From the NCBI GenBank assembly GCA_036936605.1, contig JAUPFV010000001.1:344669081-344733080 (forward strand): DNA of 64,000 bases, given 5' to 3'. Source of the stretch: Limnanthes douglasii subsp. nivea (Eukaryota; Streptophyta; Magnoliopsida; Brassicales; Limnanthaceae). This document shows positions 43,343 to 56,271 of the stretch, piece after piece; positions within the stretch are counted from its first letter, which is position 1; each line of letters begins with the position of its first letter. Position numbers and translations under genes: made by a program. Below the pieces are notes generated by a model. The model did no database searches. It was not told the DNA's origin and worked only from the letters and a program-made list of their open reading frames with translations.

Positions 43343-43950
43343 AATTATAAGTTGATAACCATTGTGGACATAACAAAAGGACATTGTTCATTTTTATTTT
43401 GCGTTTCCCCTTCAGAGCCATACTTCAACAAAAACTAGTTCATATACATACATACCTATGAACTAGTTTTTATCAGTTTTCTATCGGCTTTTATACACCG
43501 AATGTAGGAAGTTACGATATGAACTAACATGCGTCTCCAAAGTGACATTTCTAAAAAACACGATGCTTTATCGGGACAGTATCTTAATGCACACAACAAA
43601 AACCAAATAAAAATCACTGATGTAAAAGATGCAAAAGATGCCTCTCCTAAGTCACTAGATGATACAAGATGGGGTTGTACCATAGGGGCCAACGATCACT
43701 CTGTAAAATTCAATCTGAGGTTGGTATATGAGTTGATAATATAGGGGTGGATAACTTGGAGTTGGAGCCGGAGGAAGAGCAGAGCATGAGGTCGGTCGAA
43801 TTAGAGTGATTGGGTGAAAAAGTATAACAATTGATTGAAGTTCGATAAAAAGTATAACAATTAATTGAAGTTCGATATTTTGTTTGATGCATCTGATGGA
43901 CCAAATTAAGAGGCGTAACTCCAATTGTCCTCACAATTACGATTCAGATG
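43343..43950 (-). pseudogene. HIPP pseudogene, C-terminal tail and 3' UTR
   Basis: Aligns with the intact gene region 60290-60735. On the minus strand it keeps TPSYPPLYYQ, then the tail FYRV-VGPYG and TPSCII, where the final Gln codon of the intact gene has become TAG, and about 300 bp of 3' sequence including the ACTAGTTCATA hairpin (43433-43473). The HMA domain is missing; sequence left of about 43800 on this copy is unrelated and carries a 30-bp tandem repeat (AAAAGTATAACAATT, 43829-43887). Confidence 0.8.
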
Positions 43951-44957
43951 AGACCCGCTAGTACCACTCTAAACTATAAAATGGTCGGTTTTCATTTCGA
44001 TTCTTTAACTATAAAACGGAACAATTTAGTGTTACGGGTTGGAGTAATATTGATCTTTTTAATGCTGTTTTTACCTATAATTTGTAATATGGTATTTTTT
44101 ATTTATGTTTTCTTTATGCTTTTTAAACTATATATCTAGACATTTATGTATAATATATTATGTTTCTAAACTCTTCTAGCTTGGGTTTTATATTACAAAT
44201 TAATCATTCGAGGAACCAATTTTAATATCATATAATATGTTTTTTTCAATGTTTTCATTCTTCCTTCTTATCATTTTTAACTCTTTTTCGGGATGTTGAG
44301 ATCTATAGTCCATTCAGATTAATCTCCGACGAGGTTTATTATAGCATCGGTAAAATCATATATTTTAACATAAGTTTTAGTGGTGACATCCATTATCTTT
44401 TTACCGCCAGTTGGAAATAAATTTTTCAATGGCCAAAACAACGAGTGAAGAAGGTTGTGTTGAGTAAAAATATTGTGAAAATTTTCTTGCTAAAAAGGTT
44501 GAGAAACATGTGAGAGTTTGTTGAGGTAGTTACGCTATGAGTTATTCTTTCTCTAATTTCTAGAAATTTCTTTAGCTTCTACAAAATTTGAAGAAAGTTC
44601 TCATAAGTATCTGATAAAATGTAAAATAAAACTTCGATAGCATATTAACAAAAATTGGAAACATTTCTCGTCATCTATGTCTTTCAAATTTTCCACTAGG
44701 TTAGATGATTCAAAAATCCAATTATCAATAACATAGAATAATAACCATGGTCTGACGATGGGAGTGTAACTACGCTTTTTTGTTTTTGAGCAAAAAATAG
44801 CATAAATGCGACCTAGAAACCTTGTTGAATACGCGTTCACGTATAATGTTAGAAAAATTGAAGGGTTTCTCTAGTAACACAAATATTACTATAATGCTAG
44901 TAATGTTTTGCTAGCTGTTTGAAGTAAGTTGGCTAAGATTATATTCAATATTGTCCG
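43951..44957. other. AT-rich DNA, no gene recognised
   Basis: No protein similarity or repeat partner seen. An open frame at 44601-44840 (minus) matches nothing I know and its composition is that of the surrounding AT-rich DNA. Confidence 0.4.
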
Positions 44958-45473
44958 AAAGGAAATGTAATACCTCACTTGATTGTTCTTTATAAAAAAC
45001 AGATTTAATCTTCGATAACATGATAAGGTAAATTTCCTTCTAATATGATTCAAATTTTAGCAATGTACATAATACTCCATTTAAATCGATTTTGTTTCTC
45101 TTCTTTTATTTTATTTTCAGCCTAAATAAATTTATGACGAGAAACCATTAATCAAAGCAAAACAAATTGTCTTCTTTAGTTTGGTTGGAAGAAGATGAAA
45201 CACCAGCTATATAAGAGTTCTCTTTAAGTCCCGTTCATCTACTTTGTTATCAGAGTTTAATGATTCAGAAGGTTATTATGAGGAATATAGTTTTTCCTAT
45301 AGTAGTTTTTTTTTTTGGATTTTGCAAATGAAAGATAAGTTCTCCTAGCTACTAGTCTTGATGAAATACTAGATGATGAGCTACTACTTGAGGAATTAGT
45401 ATCATCTTGGTTATTCTGATAATTTAATGGATCAAAGTTACAATTTAATTCTCTAGCTTTTGGCATGTTACAA
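44958..45473. repeat. duplicated block Z, copy 1
   Basis: Aligns with 56450-56962 at high similarity from GGAATGTAATACC-type sequence to TCTCTAGCTTTTGGCATGTTA. On the minus strand both copies start with MPKARELNC and continue FDPLNYQ, then a Ser run. Copy 2 has a stop inside, copy 1 stays open for 69 codons (45466-45257). The short protein is not recognised and could be a first exon or chance. Confidence 0.8.
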
Positions 45474-46499
45474 TTTTTATAGTTTATCGTCTATGTTTGA
45501 TTTTGTTTGCTAAATATTATAGAGTTTATAGTTTTAAAATATAAAGTTCATATCAAGCTTGTTATTTGTCGAGCCAAACCATCGCACTAATTATTGTTGG
45601 ATTTATGATAGTTTTTTTTATGTATTGACGTTATAATTTTTTCATTAAAAATCAATTTTTCGCTTCAAGCCTCTTTCGAGAACAAAAAATTCTATTTTTC
45701 TAAAAAGAAAATAATACAAGTATAAGTAGTATTTATATTTTTTAGTTTCTCGTAGCTGATTAGCTCATATACAGTATCTTGAACCAATATAATACTTAAA
45801 AGAAGTTGAAAATTTTGTCTTAAAAATTATTTTGGGTTAGGTATAGAAGAATCCCTCTATCCCATTTGAAGTGTGAGTGAAACACTATTACTGAAAGTTG
45901 TCACCGTCGATAGACAATCCGAGACTTCATATTATGGGCAAGTTGTAACGTTCCTTAGCATTAAAAATTGATTTATAAAACTTATATGTTCATGTACTTT
46001 ATTTATAAAGAGCTTTCGTTGTTTTAGGTAACAATAAATCGAAGGTATTAGTCTCATGAAGTCAATGGTGATAATTATGAGCAAAATTTCTACGCCCTCG
46101 ATAATAGAGAGTTTATTTGACACGCGACACATACGTGGAAAACTGTCATTACTCTGGCACGCATGATGTCGCCTCTTCATATTCAGTTGTTATTCAGTTG
46201 TTATAACTATTATGTGTGTAAATCCAAACCATACATCTGCAAAACAAAATTGGATCATTCGTAAAATAATAAAATCAAGGGTTTTATTCAATTACCTTTT
46301 GTTTAAACAGATTTCTTCTTTCTCATTTATATTAATTTAGAGTCTATGCTATTTTCTTCTCTTGACGCTTTTAGATTGTGTTTATTTTATTTCTTTTTTT
46401 CTCCTTAATGTTTTATTATTTAAGCTACCTCACATCTTCTTTTCATTAAAGTTTTTTATTTTATTATACTCATCTCATTTCTTAAATTTAAAATTGGTG
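45474..46499. other. AT-rich DNA and probable aORF leader of element F
   Basis: Nothing recognised in 45474-46300. From about 46310 pyrimidine-rich sequence (TTCTTCTTTCTCATTTATATT) resembles the leaders before other aORFs. Confidence 0.35.
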
Positions 46500-49300
46500 A
46501 GAACCATGGGTAAATATTTGTGCGATTCAAACAGTGAAGGTTCTGATAGGTAAAATCAAATAGAAGTGGGTTAGTGAGGGAAGTTACCATCAATTCTTCT
46601 AAACGAAGTTCTATATATGATTTGAAGATAACGGAATCTCGCTATGCTTCTAATACACTTTAAATTGGCATTAAACATTTTATAGTTGTTTATATCAATT
46701 CTGATCATTTAGTGCAAATAACCTATATATTTTCACACACTAGTTATTTGGTTCCATGAACTAAATATTGATTGTTGTACTTGTATGCAAATATGGGGGT
46801 AGGATATTTCGTTTTGCTATGGAAGGTAAAAATTGAAGAGTATTAGAACATTATAAAAAATCAAGTATACGTCTGAGGCAATGCATTTTTACAACCTAAA
46901 AAGTATATCTACCTCAAACCAATATATCTTCCATAATATCTTGTAGAATAGAATATTCCAACAGGGATGGAAGTTTTGATTTCGAATGTGGGAGACAATG
47001 TTGTTAATGTTAGGTCCACTAAACTGGTAGGTGTCACCATTTTGTTTGATATAGAGGTTCGCTTCTTTCTGCACCAAGATCTCATATCATATCTGTCCCA
47101 ACCATCTCATTCCCAATGTATGGGTGATTTTATAGCTTCAATAATCTCTTCAAGTTTATTGATAACAAAAATTGATGTTAAAAACTTCATCTCACTGATA
47201 AGTATCAATTTGAAGAATACAAGTCCTTGCTTTCACTTTATCGTTATTGATGCTAATATCATTTTCAACCTTCTGGATTGTAACAAGGCATGGAAGATGA
47301 AGTTTATTTTTATTTATGGGAATTAGGAATGAGACGGAGACGAGTTGAAATCATTATTCTCTCGATTATAGAAATCTCTAAGTAAGTTCTTTCCCATTTT
47401 TTATTATTGTTTTGAAATATTTGATATTATCGGGTGATTTATAGGGTTAATGTTGATAAACTAATCTTAAAAGAAACATTTATGTTTATTGTCTATAATA
47501 TGAAAATATTTATCACGAGTGAGTGTTTGTATCAAGCGAAAGGTAGGTATGTTGATCTTGTGGATTTTGTCATATAATAATGGCTAAATCTACACTAGTT
47601 GATTATGGTCTCGAAGAACTTTTAGGTTTCTTGGTTATGGATAACTCGTGTCCCGTTTATGACCGTAAATATTTGACACAAGCCAGCCAAAACTATGGAT
47701 GAGATACAGATTTCACCAACCGAATGTATAACGCCAGGAACCAAACGCTACTTTTAAAATATGAGGAATGCATTTGTTGGTAATTAGTTTGTTAATATTG
47801 CTCAGTTTAGAGCTTTTGATAAATAAAAAGGAAAATTTGTCAGACCTACCTCCTTAAGGGCCACCAAAAGGGTAGATGTAGTACACAAAGTTAAAGTTGT
47901 TGCTCAACCTTCTACCAAAATTATAGAGCTCAAGATAGTTGATACAAATATTAATACAAACGATCCAAAATCTAATGTAACCACTCATATATGAATACAT
48001 ATTATATAAAACAATTATCTTCTAATATCTTGACATGAAATTTTATTTAACCAAAGAGAAAAGTAGGTCATGTTGGGGTTTCCACTTCTTAGGTTTTAGT
48101 TGTTGGGGATAAGTGTAACATAGAGATCCTTGGCTTGGACATAAATCCTCTTCCTCTCCAACTTCACTAAAATGAGTTATTAGCACTAAAGGTGGTACTT
48201 AAGTTGCTGAGAATATAATTCCTTCTATTTGAAAAGGAAAGGAAAAAATTACTGGAACCTTTGTCTCGTGGAACAACCATGAGAACAAGACAAAATTATT
48301 CCCACTTAAATCGTTTGATTGAAAATAAAAAGCCGAAAGTGTCTCGCCTGACTAAAAATAAAAAGATGTTTGAACAAAATATATAAGATTATGGTCACGG
48401 GTATAAGGTGAAGAAAGAAAATAATACTTTATAAAATGGTTATAAATAAGTGCCAAGAACTGTGGTTTACACTACAACAAAATATGTTTTCTTGCCCCCG
48501 ACCATTACTATTGAGGTTATTAATGTTGATGCCAGTCTTCCCGAATATTTAAATTCGTGTTAGAGTACACCTGAACTTAAAAATCTAGGAAATGTAAATT
48601 CGTATTGAATTTTTCTCTAAAAAGATCACTCTTGGTCTTGAATTTGTACATGCTGAAGAGGAAAGGCATCAATTGCTGCATGCTCAAATTGTATTACTTA
48701 ATGGTGAAGTCTCTTTGGAACAAGGCATCGTTGACTACTAGTTGGGAATATATTACAAGTTTCACTCTTTTATATTTGAAAATATTAGCAAGTACCAGCC
48801 CTGTTATTGTGTTTGATATTTCATCTAATTGTTGAAACAAAAATGAAATTAATGGCTAGATTCATCATTTCTCGCATAAGGGATGTTAGTTGCACTCCTA
48901 CTTTTGAGCATATTATGTCAATTTATCCATCTTTCTGAACTTTTCATGAGGATTTAAAATGGTTGGTCGGACATATTGGTCATTTTACTATAACTAAGTA
49001 AGGAATTCTTTTAAGGCTTGATCGTTGTTCGTGGCTTGACCATGATGTCGGACTTTGTTAACTCTACTGACTAGGTGGTTAATATTTCTGATACGTATGG
49101 CTTATGCAATACGTGTCCAAGGGATAAGGAGGTTTCTAATACTTGGAAGTAAAGCCTCATCTTCCTAACTAACGCTACTAAATCTAGGACAAGTATTTTA
49201 ATTGTAAATAATATGTTCTAGCGTCTAGCATGGACTTACTAATATAATATATATCATATAAAATATACGTTTCTTACATAAGTAAAACTCACTTTGTTAG
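46500..49300 (+). pseudogene. aORF of Tat element F
   Basis: Worn plus-strand aORF. The segment 46967-47326 reads DIEVRFFLHQDLISYLSQ, FIASIISSSLL and WKMKFIFIYGN and aligns with the conserved domain of C (RFPLDPEIVRYFHM, IACIMASRLSG, WKTQFLFASGAWEN). A GTAAGT donor at 47382 stands at the same protein position and phase (1) as the introns of A, C and D. Further downstream the similarity to exon 2 is weak (47600-48900). Start near 46506 is a guess. Confidence 0.6.
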
Positions 49301-49619
49301 AAATTTCCAACAAGGCTATGAACTCTTTGATTTTGTTAAAGGCTTCATTGAAGAAATGATATCAATTGAATCTACCAGCCCCTTTGAGTATCTAAAAGAA
49401 AGGCTGACATTTGTACGAAGAACGAGAGGTGAATTTGTTTAGATCCGTTAATGATCTTCTTATAATGTGAATTTTTTTATGTTTCCCAATGGCTTTATTA
49501 CAACCAAATTTTGAATTTAAATAAGATATACTTTTATTACTTTTTCACTCATTATGTATCATGTACATTTCTTAAACTTACATAGAAAGCAAACTTTTAT
49601 GGATAAAGCTTCAGGTTTA

Positions 49620-50130
49620 CTGTTTAGAGGTTGGTACAAGTTCTTGAACATTTTCCTTAAAGATCTGCATTTGTTTACTTTTGATCATCATGCCATCAAT
49701 ATGGACTAGTAGGTTTGCGCCTCAACCGGTTTGAGGCATAACTTTATAACAATTTAATCCTCGCTATGTTAACCAACCTTTGATATGTAGCCCCAATATT
49801 CCTAAGCCTGAAAGACATGCATCTGTGATAATTCAATCCTTGCTTTGTAAGATAGGTGATGCGTTCCTTATCTGTTTCATGCATCAGGATTTTATTGTGC
49901 ACCGAATATGCATCCATGAAGGATAACATTATGGTTTAATAAGTTGTATCTGGAAACTGATCAATCAGATATTTTAGAAAAGATTTATTCAGAACATTGA
50001 ATTCAATCCAAATGTTTCACTTCATTTCTTGTTCAACACTAAAACTGGTTTAGGAGTGCATACTTATAAGATCTGAATTAACCGCAGGGAAAGTGGGAGT
50101 AATGAGTTGTCAAACCAAACTTTATTTTAT
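49620..50130 (-). pseudogene. reverse transcriptase remnant of element F
   Basis: Minus strand: IWIEFNVLNKSFLKYLIDQF-type stretch (about 49960-50010), then MLSFMDAYSVHNKIL (49929) and RNIGATYQRLVN, aligning with the RT of element C (NKLLSFMDAFSEYNQIQ, KNVGATYQRLVN). The RT is cut at about 50138 where the LTR of element E begins, so E sits inside F. Confidence 0.7.
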
Positions 50131-50137
50131 AGTTCTG

Positions 50138-50449
50138 ATGTAATAAAGTATAACAATTAAAGGTTCTCTTATATAATAGGATTGAGTTATATTTGGGTTT
50201 GGGTTACCAAAATGGGACGATGAACCCAATAAGCCCACTCGTCTCTTTTAATTATATAAACATGTGTTTAAAATTAATAAAAGATGAGATTTTTGTATTA
50301 TCCAAGTACTTCTTCTTAATCATCTCTCTCTATATGTATTAACTAGCTCAATTATCTCTATACGACTTACAAAGACTAAATATTTCTCTTATTAATTACC
50401 AAAATATCATTCAAAATCTTAGCACTACTAGTGGCAACCATAGTAGGAG
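50138..50449 (+). repeat. 5' LTR and primer site of Tat element E
   Basis: Starts TGATGTAATAAAG and ends before GTGGCAACCATAGTAGGAG (50431-50449), a worn form of the primer site TGGCGACCACAGTGGGAG. No clear 3' partner found. Confidence 0.55.
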
Positions 50450-50519
50450 CCTAAATGGGTACCCGGATAACAACTTCCAAAACCTTATGTGGTTTTAAGT
50501 TAATCTTTAAAATATACCA

Positions 50520-52480
50520 AATGATGGATTTTGATATGAAGGTGGATTCTGCCAAGATGTCTAAGAAGATGAAGACTCATGATCGAAGAAAGGCATGGTC
50601 AAATATCTCTTGTGAATGACGAGAAACATGAAAAATTACTCATGCAAGAAGAAAATGACGAGTTGCAGGGGGATATTGAGACATTAATATCTAAAATAGA
50701 AGCAATGGTAACCGCAACGGAGAAGGTCCACTAGGAAGTCCAAAAACCCGAAGGATAAGAGGGTATTGGGGAAGAAGTTACATACTCAGATGCCTAACAT
50801 AATAAATACCAAATAGTTCGAATATGCAAATACCACCATTCAGTCAAAAGAGAACGCAAGACCAAGGATCTTTACAGTCCTTAGTCTTTACTATATATTC
50901 TTTGTCTATGTCTGATGAGTCTTCATCTTCTCTTAATAAGGATAACTGTTGTAAAAAATAAGAAATCATGATGGTAAACACTACCTAATGAGACATTTCA
51001 ATCTATAAACCGAGAGCAAGAGCAAAGGTCAAGCAAACAACGTACTTCCTTGTATAAGAAAAAACCTCAAAAAAGTAAATAAATAACAAAAATGAAGGAA
51101 ATATATGAGGATCAAGGATCCACATTCTTGGTTATCAAGAGGATAATCAATTTTATACTAATTTTGATCAATTTATTTATGCAAGAACAAATAAGGGTCA
51201 CCAATATAGTCAAGGACACAACTGAGAAAGTCTCCCCTTTCGGAAGAAATACTCTCTGGACATCTACCGAAACAGTTCGACATATTTAAAATAGAAAAAT
51301 TTGATGGGAGTAAAGATCTGGATAACAATCTATAGCACTTCAAGAACTTTATGATGAATTATGACGATAATGATAGGTTGTTGTACTGAGATTTCTCCCA
51401 AACTTTCAAAGATAACACTTGAAAATGGAATAAGCGACTTCCCCAGGGTCTATAAAGGATTTCGATATGTTTCTGGACTGCTTTCTGATGGCAGTTTTTG
51501 GGAAGTAAATAGACAAGATAAAACGGTCACATGATAATCCAGTACCGCTAGTTGATTGGGGAAAGTTTGAAACATTGCATCAAACATTTTGTACAAACTA
51601 AGAATGGTTTGGATTATTGTTATGAGGAAGTGGCTTTGGCTTCTTTTAGGCTAAAGATTCTTCCCTAAGACTTAGATGATAACTTGACTAAGAAACAAGC
51701 CTTATCCTTTGGGGGTTTGTTAGCATAGGCTAAAAAGCAAATTAAGATGGAATATTAAAGTAGATTAAAATTGATCCATTTGAATAGACATGTTCAACAA
51801 GCTACTACCTCGAGCTAACAAGAATAACAGGCTCAGACAATCACTAATTTTAATCTGAATGATACAAATCAGAATTTACCCCGACCTGTGATATACCAAC
51901 TCTCACAAGGTCAGCAGTATTAATCCAAGGAAAATAAATAGGTCATATTCGATCACTATGTAGAGCTACCAAAGAGAGTTGTCACTTTATTTGATGATGC
52001 AATAAAAAAATTCAGTTTAGAAAGCCACTCCTAATCCAGAGTGCGAGGGAGAATCAAAATAGCCGTTTTTGTAAGATTGCATTATATTGAAGCCAAACTC
52101 CACACCTTAATTGATATAGAAATTTAAGCACTTTTTTCAAAGCATAATCAAGGAATCGATCACAAGCTCCAGTTGGTAGTCAAACCATACCCCGGAAGGA
52201 AGCAATAGAAGGTTCCATAAAGTAAGAAAACTATTATGTTAATAATAAGAACATATAATATTTTGATGTGTATTTTGAGTATTTTAACCCTGATCATAAC
52301 CGAACTAGTATCATGGTGACTGATGAACCTAAAATGTAGGAAATGTTAAAAATTTGTGTGATTTTTGTAGTAACTAACTATTTTTGGTAAATATACGGTA
52401 TCATGTCCTTCAGGTTGTTTGAAAAAGAGAAATGTTATTAGTTTGACAACTCAGTACGAACGCAAAATGTCTACTATGAA
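50520..52480 (+). pseudogene. gag of element E
   Basis: Charged N-terminal part (about 50520-50950, SLSMSDESSSSLNKDN), then gag core in fragments: KFDGSKDLDNNL and HFKNFMMNYDDNDRLLY (51290-51390), IKHFVQTKNGLDYCYEEVAL (51570-51640), DLDDNLTKKQALSFGGLLA, and at the end KKRNVISLTTQYERKMSTMK (52422-52490), matching SRKENVYNLTTQLERRMSIH of element A. Beyond that point pol is missing. Confidence 0.7.
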
Positions 52481-53047
52481 AACCCTAACTAATGACCTCA
52501 CATCAGTATGGTCTTCGGCTTCATCAACCAATTTTATCAGATTAGATCCAGAGGACATCGATTTAATTTGTGTTTTTGTCTTTTCAGGGATAGGTGACCT
52601 ATCTAAAAAAATATGACCCATAGCCGACTGCTCCCAGAACACGCTTAGAGATGCTGGAACTTCTTTATCATGTTCTCTTTTTTCCTCATGATCGAAAGTT
52701 ACCTGGCCCTATCTTGCTACTATAGGGGTAGTTTTGTTTACAAGTGACTTATCATCAGTACCCATTTCTATGAAAGATGGTCGGTGTTTGTTGCTATTTT
52801 ATCTATAAAACCATGTCGGCTTCGAATAAAAAGGTCTTGAAACAAAGAACTAAGCAGTAGAAGATGGAGGCTTATTTGAAATGCAGTGTCTTTTGTAAGG
52901 GAATGTGCCTTAGTAGTCAACAGTTTTAGTAATGATTATTGGTCGTTCGGGTTCTGGAAAACCAACAACTGGTCTAGCTTTGTTATCATCTTTGGCTTTC
53001 TCTGACAGGTGTAACCAACCGTTTAAAGAAGTGGCAGCATTGAACAT
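52480..53047 (-). pseudogene. aORF N-terminus of element E
   Basis: Minus strand from 53047: MFNAATSLNGWLHLSEKAKD, then GFPEPERPIIITKTVD. This is the same start motif as in A and C, here joined almost directly to the end of gag, so protease to integrase and most of the aORF have been deleted. A TATA-like TTTATATTTG lies just upstream (about 53050-53060). Confidence 0.65.
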
Positions 53048-54469
53048 GCAAATATAAAGATAAGATGTCGCCATAAAAGTATTTTGCGATGGATATCGAA
53101 CTAGAAAACTATATGTTCTTGTGCTATAAGTTTAGATATTCTCTTGTTATCTCTAGTAATTGCTAAAAGAGTGAAATGATGCTAAATGAGGGAGTAATTA
53201 TGGAGAAATAAAGGAAATCCCAATAACATTTTTTCGCAAGCCCAACATGCTAAGCGTCGGGAAGTTGAAAAATCTCCCCCAAAAGTTGTTTACTTAGAGA
53301 AGTGGAATCATTTCAAAAAGTTAGCATGTTTCACCATTCAGAGGGAAGGTCGTAGGCCAAATATTTCCATGATACGTGTAACAATAATAGAATTCTAAAT
53401 AACCATCTCAAAATACCGTACATAACTATATCCAACCAACTTCATAAACCACTCAATATTATTTCTCCCATGCGTGATGAGATCAACTCGAACTAATTAA
53501 AATGCATTAAGTATTGTTTTATTCAAGGTCGCTTTAAGTCTAAGTCCTCCCGAATTCTCGTGAGGTCATGAGAGAGAAAATCCACTAAACTTACGACCTT
53601 CTTATTTATAATACTTTTTGGAAAACTTTATGGTGGAATTTATTATGTAATATCTACATGAACCACAAGAATATATAAATATTAAAGAAGGGAAAGATTC
53701 TGACATCCAAAATCATAGTATTAATACTGTTTGCGGGACTCATTATTCTAGTAGATTTAAGAACATTTTGGACTCCCACGCTCTTTGAAGGAATTTTCGT
53801 TCTTCCACAGTCATTGATAGTGAACCCATATCGACAGTACGTATGGAAACTAATCATGCTCCTGCAGCAAATCCTTCTAGTTTTTCTTTTTGGCATTAGT
53901 CCACGTCGAAGATGTTAGGTAACCTAAGTTGAAGTATGCAAGAAATTTTACTGAGTTGCGTCAAGATTTCAAGAATATATGATCATAGGTATGATTATAC
54001 TGATCCAAAAAATTATAGCGAAAAAAATGAAAAGCGGAGGGTTCCTAAAACGTGAATATTCAATTTCTAGAAGCTAATTATACTTCATTATATAATAAAG
54101 AATATTAATTTGTATTTTTCACCTATATCTAGAAAATGGGTCCTTGTTTTCTATTGTGCCAAGATCTAACGAATTTCATAAAACATATCCAGCTTTTTCT
54201 AAGCCGAGTTGTACAGAATGCCTGGAGTGTTCTCATGACCGTTATCATACTTGCTCAGAAATGTTACGAATGTTTTAATGTCATACGTTTTTTGTAAGAG
54301 GAAGTTGAATTTGCGAGTGGAGCTAAAATTCAGATTTTATAATCGTTACTTTTCTTAATGTTTCTTAGATAGTATTAAAGACTTTTTTGAATGCATTAAC
54401 CATGTTGCACTAAAGTTGTGAAAATACAAATGCACATGTTCTTAATATTCTGCAGATATTAGTACTTGT
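53048..54469. other. worn repeat sequence, no gene recognised
   Basis: Expected place of the 3' end of E and more of F. A plus-strand fragment SEPISTVRMETNHAPAANPS (about 53815-53875) may be aORF-like, but I cannot support it. Confidence 0.3.
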
Positions 54470-55047
54470 TGATGAGGGTAGAATTTATTCGACTGACGAG
54501 TCAAACCGGTGGACTAATTGTCTAGGCTAATAGGCCCAACATATCCAACAAAACTAACAGGCCAACATGCCCAACAGGCCCATCACTGCTGCTATAAGGT
54601 AGCTTATATTTTCTTAGTTAGAGGGACAAAAGTTTTGGAGGAGTTTGACTTTATGTGGTCTTCGCTCTAAGGTTTCCTTATGGTTTTCTTAGTTTTTTTC
54701 GTCTTTCACCTATCAGATAAAGTTAGGAACATGTAGAATCTAAAGTATCGACAAAACTAGTCCTCACTCAAAATTCCTCGCAATGACTAGGGGCTACACT
54801 GATGAGGGTAGAATTTATTCGATCGACGAGTCAAACTGTTGGACTAATTGTTTAGGCTAATAGGCCCAACAGATCCAACAAGCCTAACAGGCCAACATGC
54901 CCAACATGCCCATCATTACTGCTATATAAGGTAGCTTATATTTTTTTTGTTAAAGGGATAAAGGTTTTGGAGGATCTTGACTTTATGGGGCCATTGCTCT
55001 ATGGTTTCTTTATGGCTTTCTTGTTTCTTTTCGTCTTTCACATATCA
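54470..55047 (+). mobile_element. 578-bp LTR-LTR remnant of a Tat element
   Basis: LTR copies 54470-54715 and 54800-55047 (TGATGAGG to TATCA) with only 84 bp between. The internal piece ends in GGGGCTAC just before the second copy, the same purine tract and start as in element C (GGGGCTAC, TGATGAG). Flanks CTTGT (54465) and GTTGT (55048) may be a target duplicate with one change. No primer site and no coding sequence remain. Confidence 0.75.
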
Positions 55048-56271
55048 GTTGTTGTAAAACCTTTTAAAGTAGGCTTAGAGTTAAATATTGTGCTCTATGC
55101 CAAAATTGATGCTGGAGAGAAATTATAAACTGAGCTTTAAAATAAAACTGTTTCTGTAGACAAGCTGGAAGTTGAATTAGAAGCCAAAATGGAGGACAAA
55201 ATTTAGTTTGGGAATAATATTTTTTTAAGGCACTACTGGTGGTACAAAAACATAAGGTTCTAAGGAGTACCCATATTAAGATCGCTTTTATGTTTATGTT
55301 TGGTTTTTTTCTTCATAAGGTAAATCGTGTTCAAGATGCAGAAATTTCTTCATTCCGCCACAATATATGTTTGTGCTACCAATTTGAATGAAGAAAATGG
55401 GTTATAGACATTAGAGAATATTGAGCATGTAAAATTTAAGGAACAATGCATGACTGAACGACAGAGACTTTAGAAAAAACTGCATACAAAATTGGTTCAA
55501 AGGGAAATGTTAGAAGAAACTCTGGAAACCAAACGTACTTATTGGGTTGAAATTGAAGCCAAGTTCTAAGAATAAATGTTAAGCGCTAATTATGATGCAT
55601 TATCATAGGTTCAATCAAAAGTAGTTTTTACTTTTCAAAAATAGTACCAAAATCTAAACTTGGACAATTTATGGTACTATATCCCTAAGTGAATAGACCA
55701 ACAACTTGAGAATGGATTGACTCTCCTGATCATCAAATTTTTTTCCTTCAATAAATGAAAGTTATAATGTTGCTAAACTTCTTGAGGAGGTTAGGGATAA
55801 ATAGTGGAACATGTTGTGATTTTGAATGATTGCGAGAAATATGGTACTTCTACTGTTGTTATTCCAGTAATTATTTTTTCTTGTGTAAAAAGTTTGATGC
55901 CTTTCTCCAACCATATTGTAAATGGATTTTTGGTAACTCGATATTCCTGCACCTATCAAAACTTGGAAGAACAATTGATATTGTCTCAAGATCTTAAAAT
56001 CAATCTATTTAGTATCGTTAATCTTCCTACCAATATATGTACTTATTTTGTCTTTCTTGGGGATCCGTTGCCGCTAAGTTTAAGAGTTGAGTATGATATG
56101 CTTTAATTCATTTCTTACTAATCATCTAGATTAACAAGTTTCTAGACCGTACACCAAAGGTACACTTATTTGGTTTAACTTGAGATTAGCGCATATGATA
56201 TTTAAAATGGTTTTATATAGGTTAATTAAATGATATTTTTTTTAAAAAAATTACAACCAACATGTACCAAT
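55048..56271 (+). pseudogene. coiled-coil aORF-like remnant
   Basis: Plus-strand fragments rich in Glu, Lys and Leu with heptad spacing (NIEHVKFKEQCMTERQRL, LVQREMLEETLETKRTYWVE, 55400-55560) resemble the coiled-coil end of the aORF in C and D. The open frame 55804-56106 is not recognised. Assignment is tentative. Confidence 0.4.

Noticed and set aside
44601..44840. 79-codon minus-strand frame as a gene
   Set aside because: No family recognised, no splice context, AT-rich composition like its surroundings.
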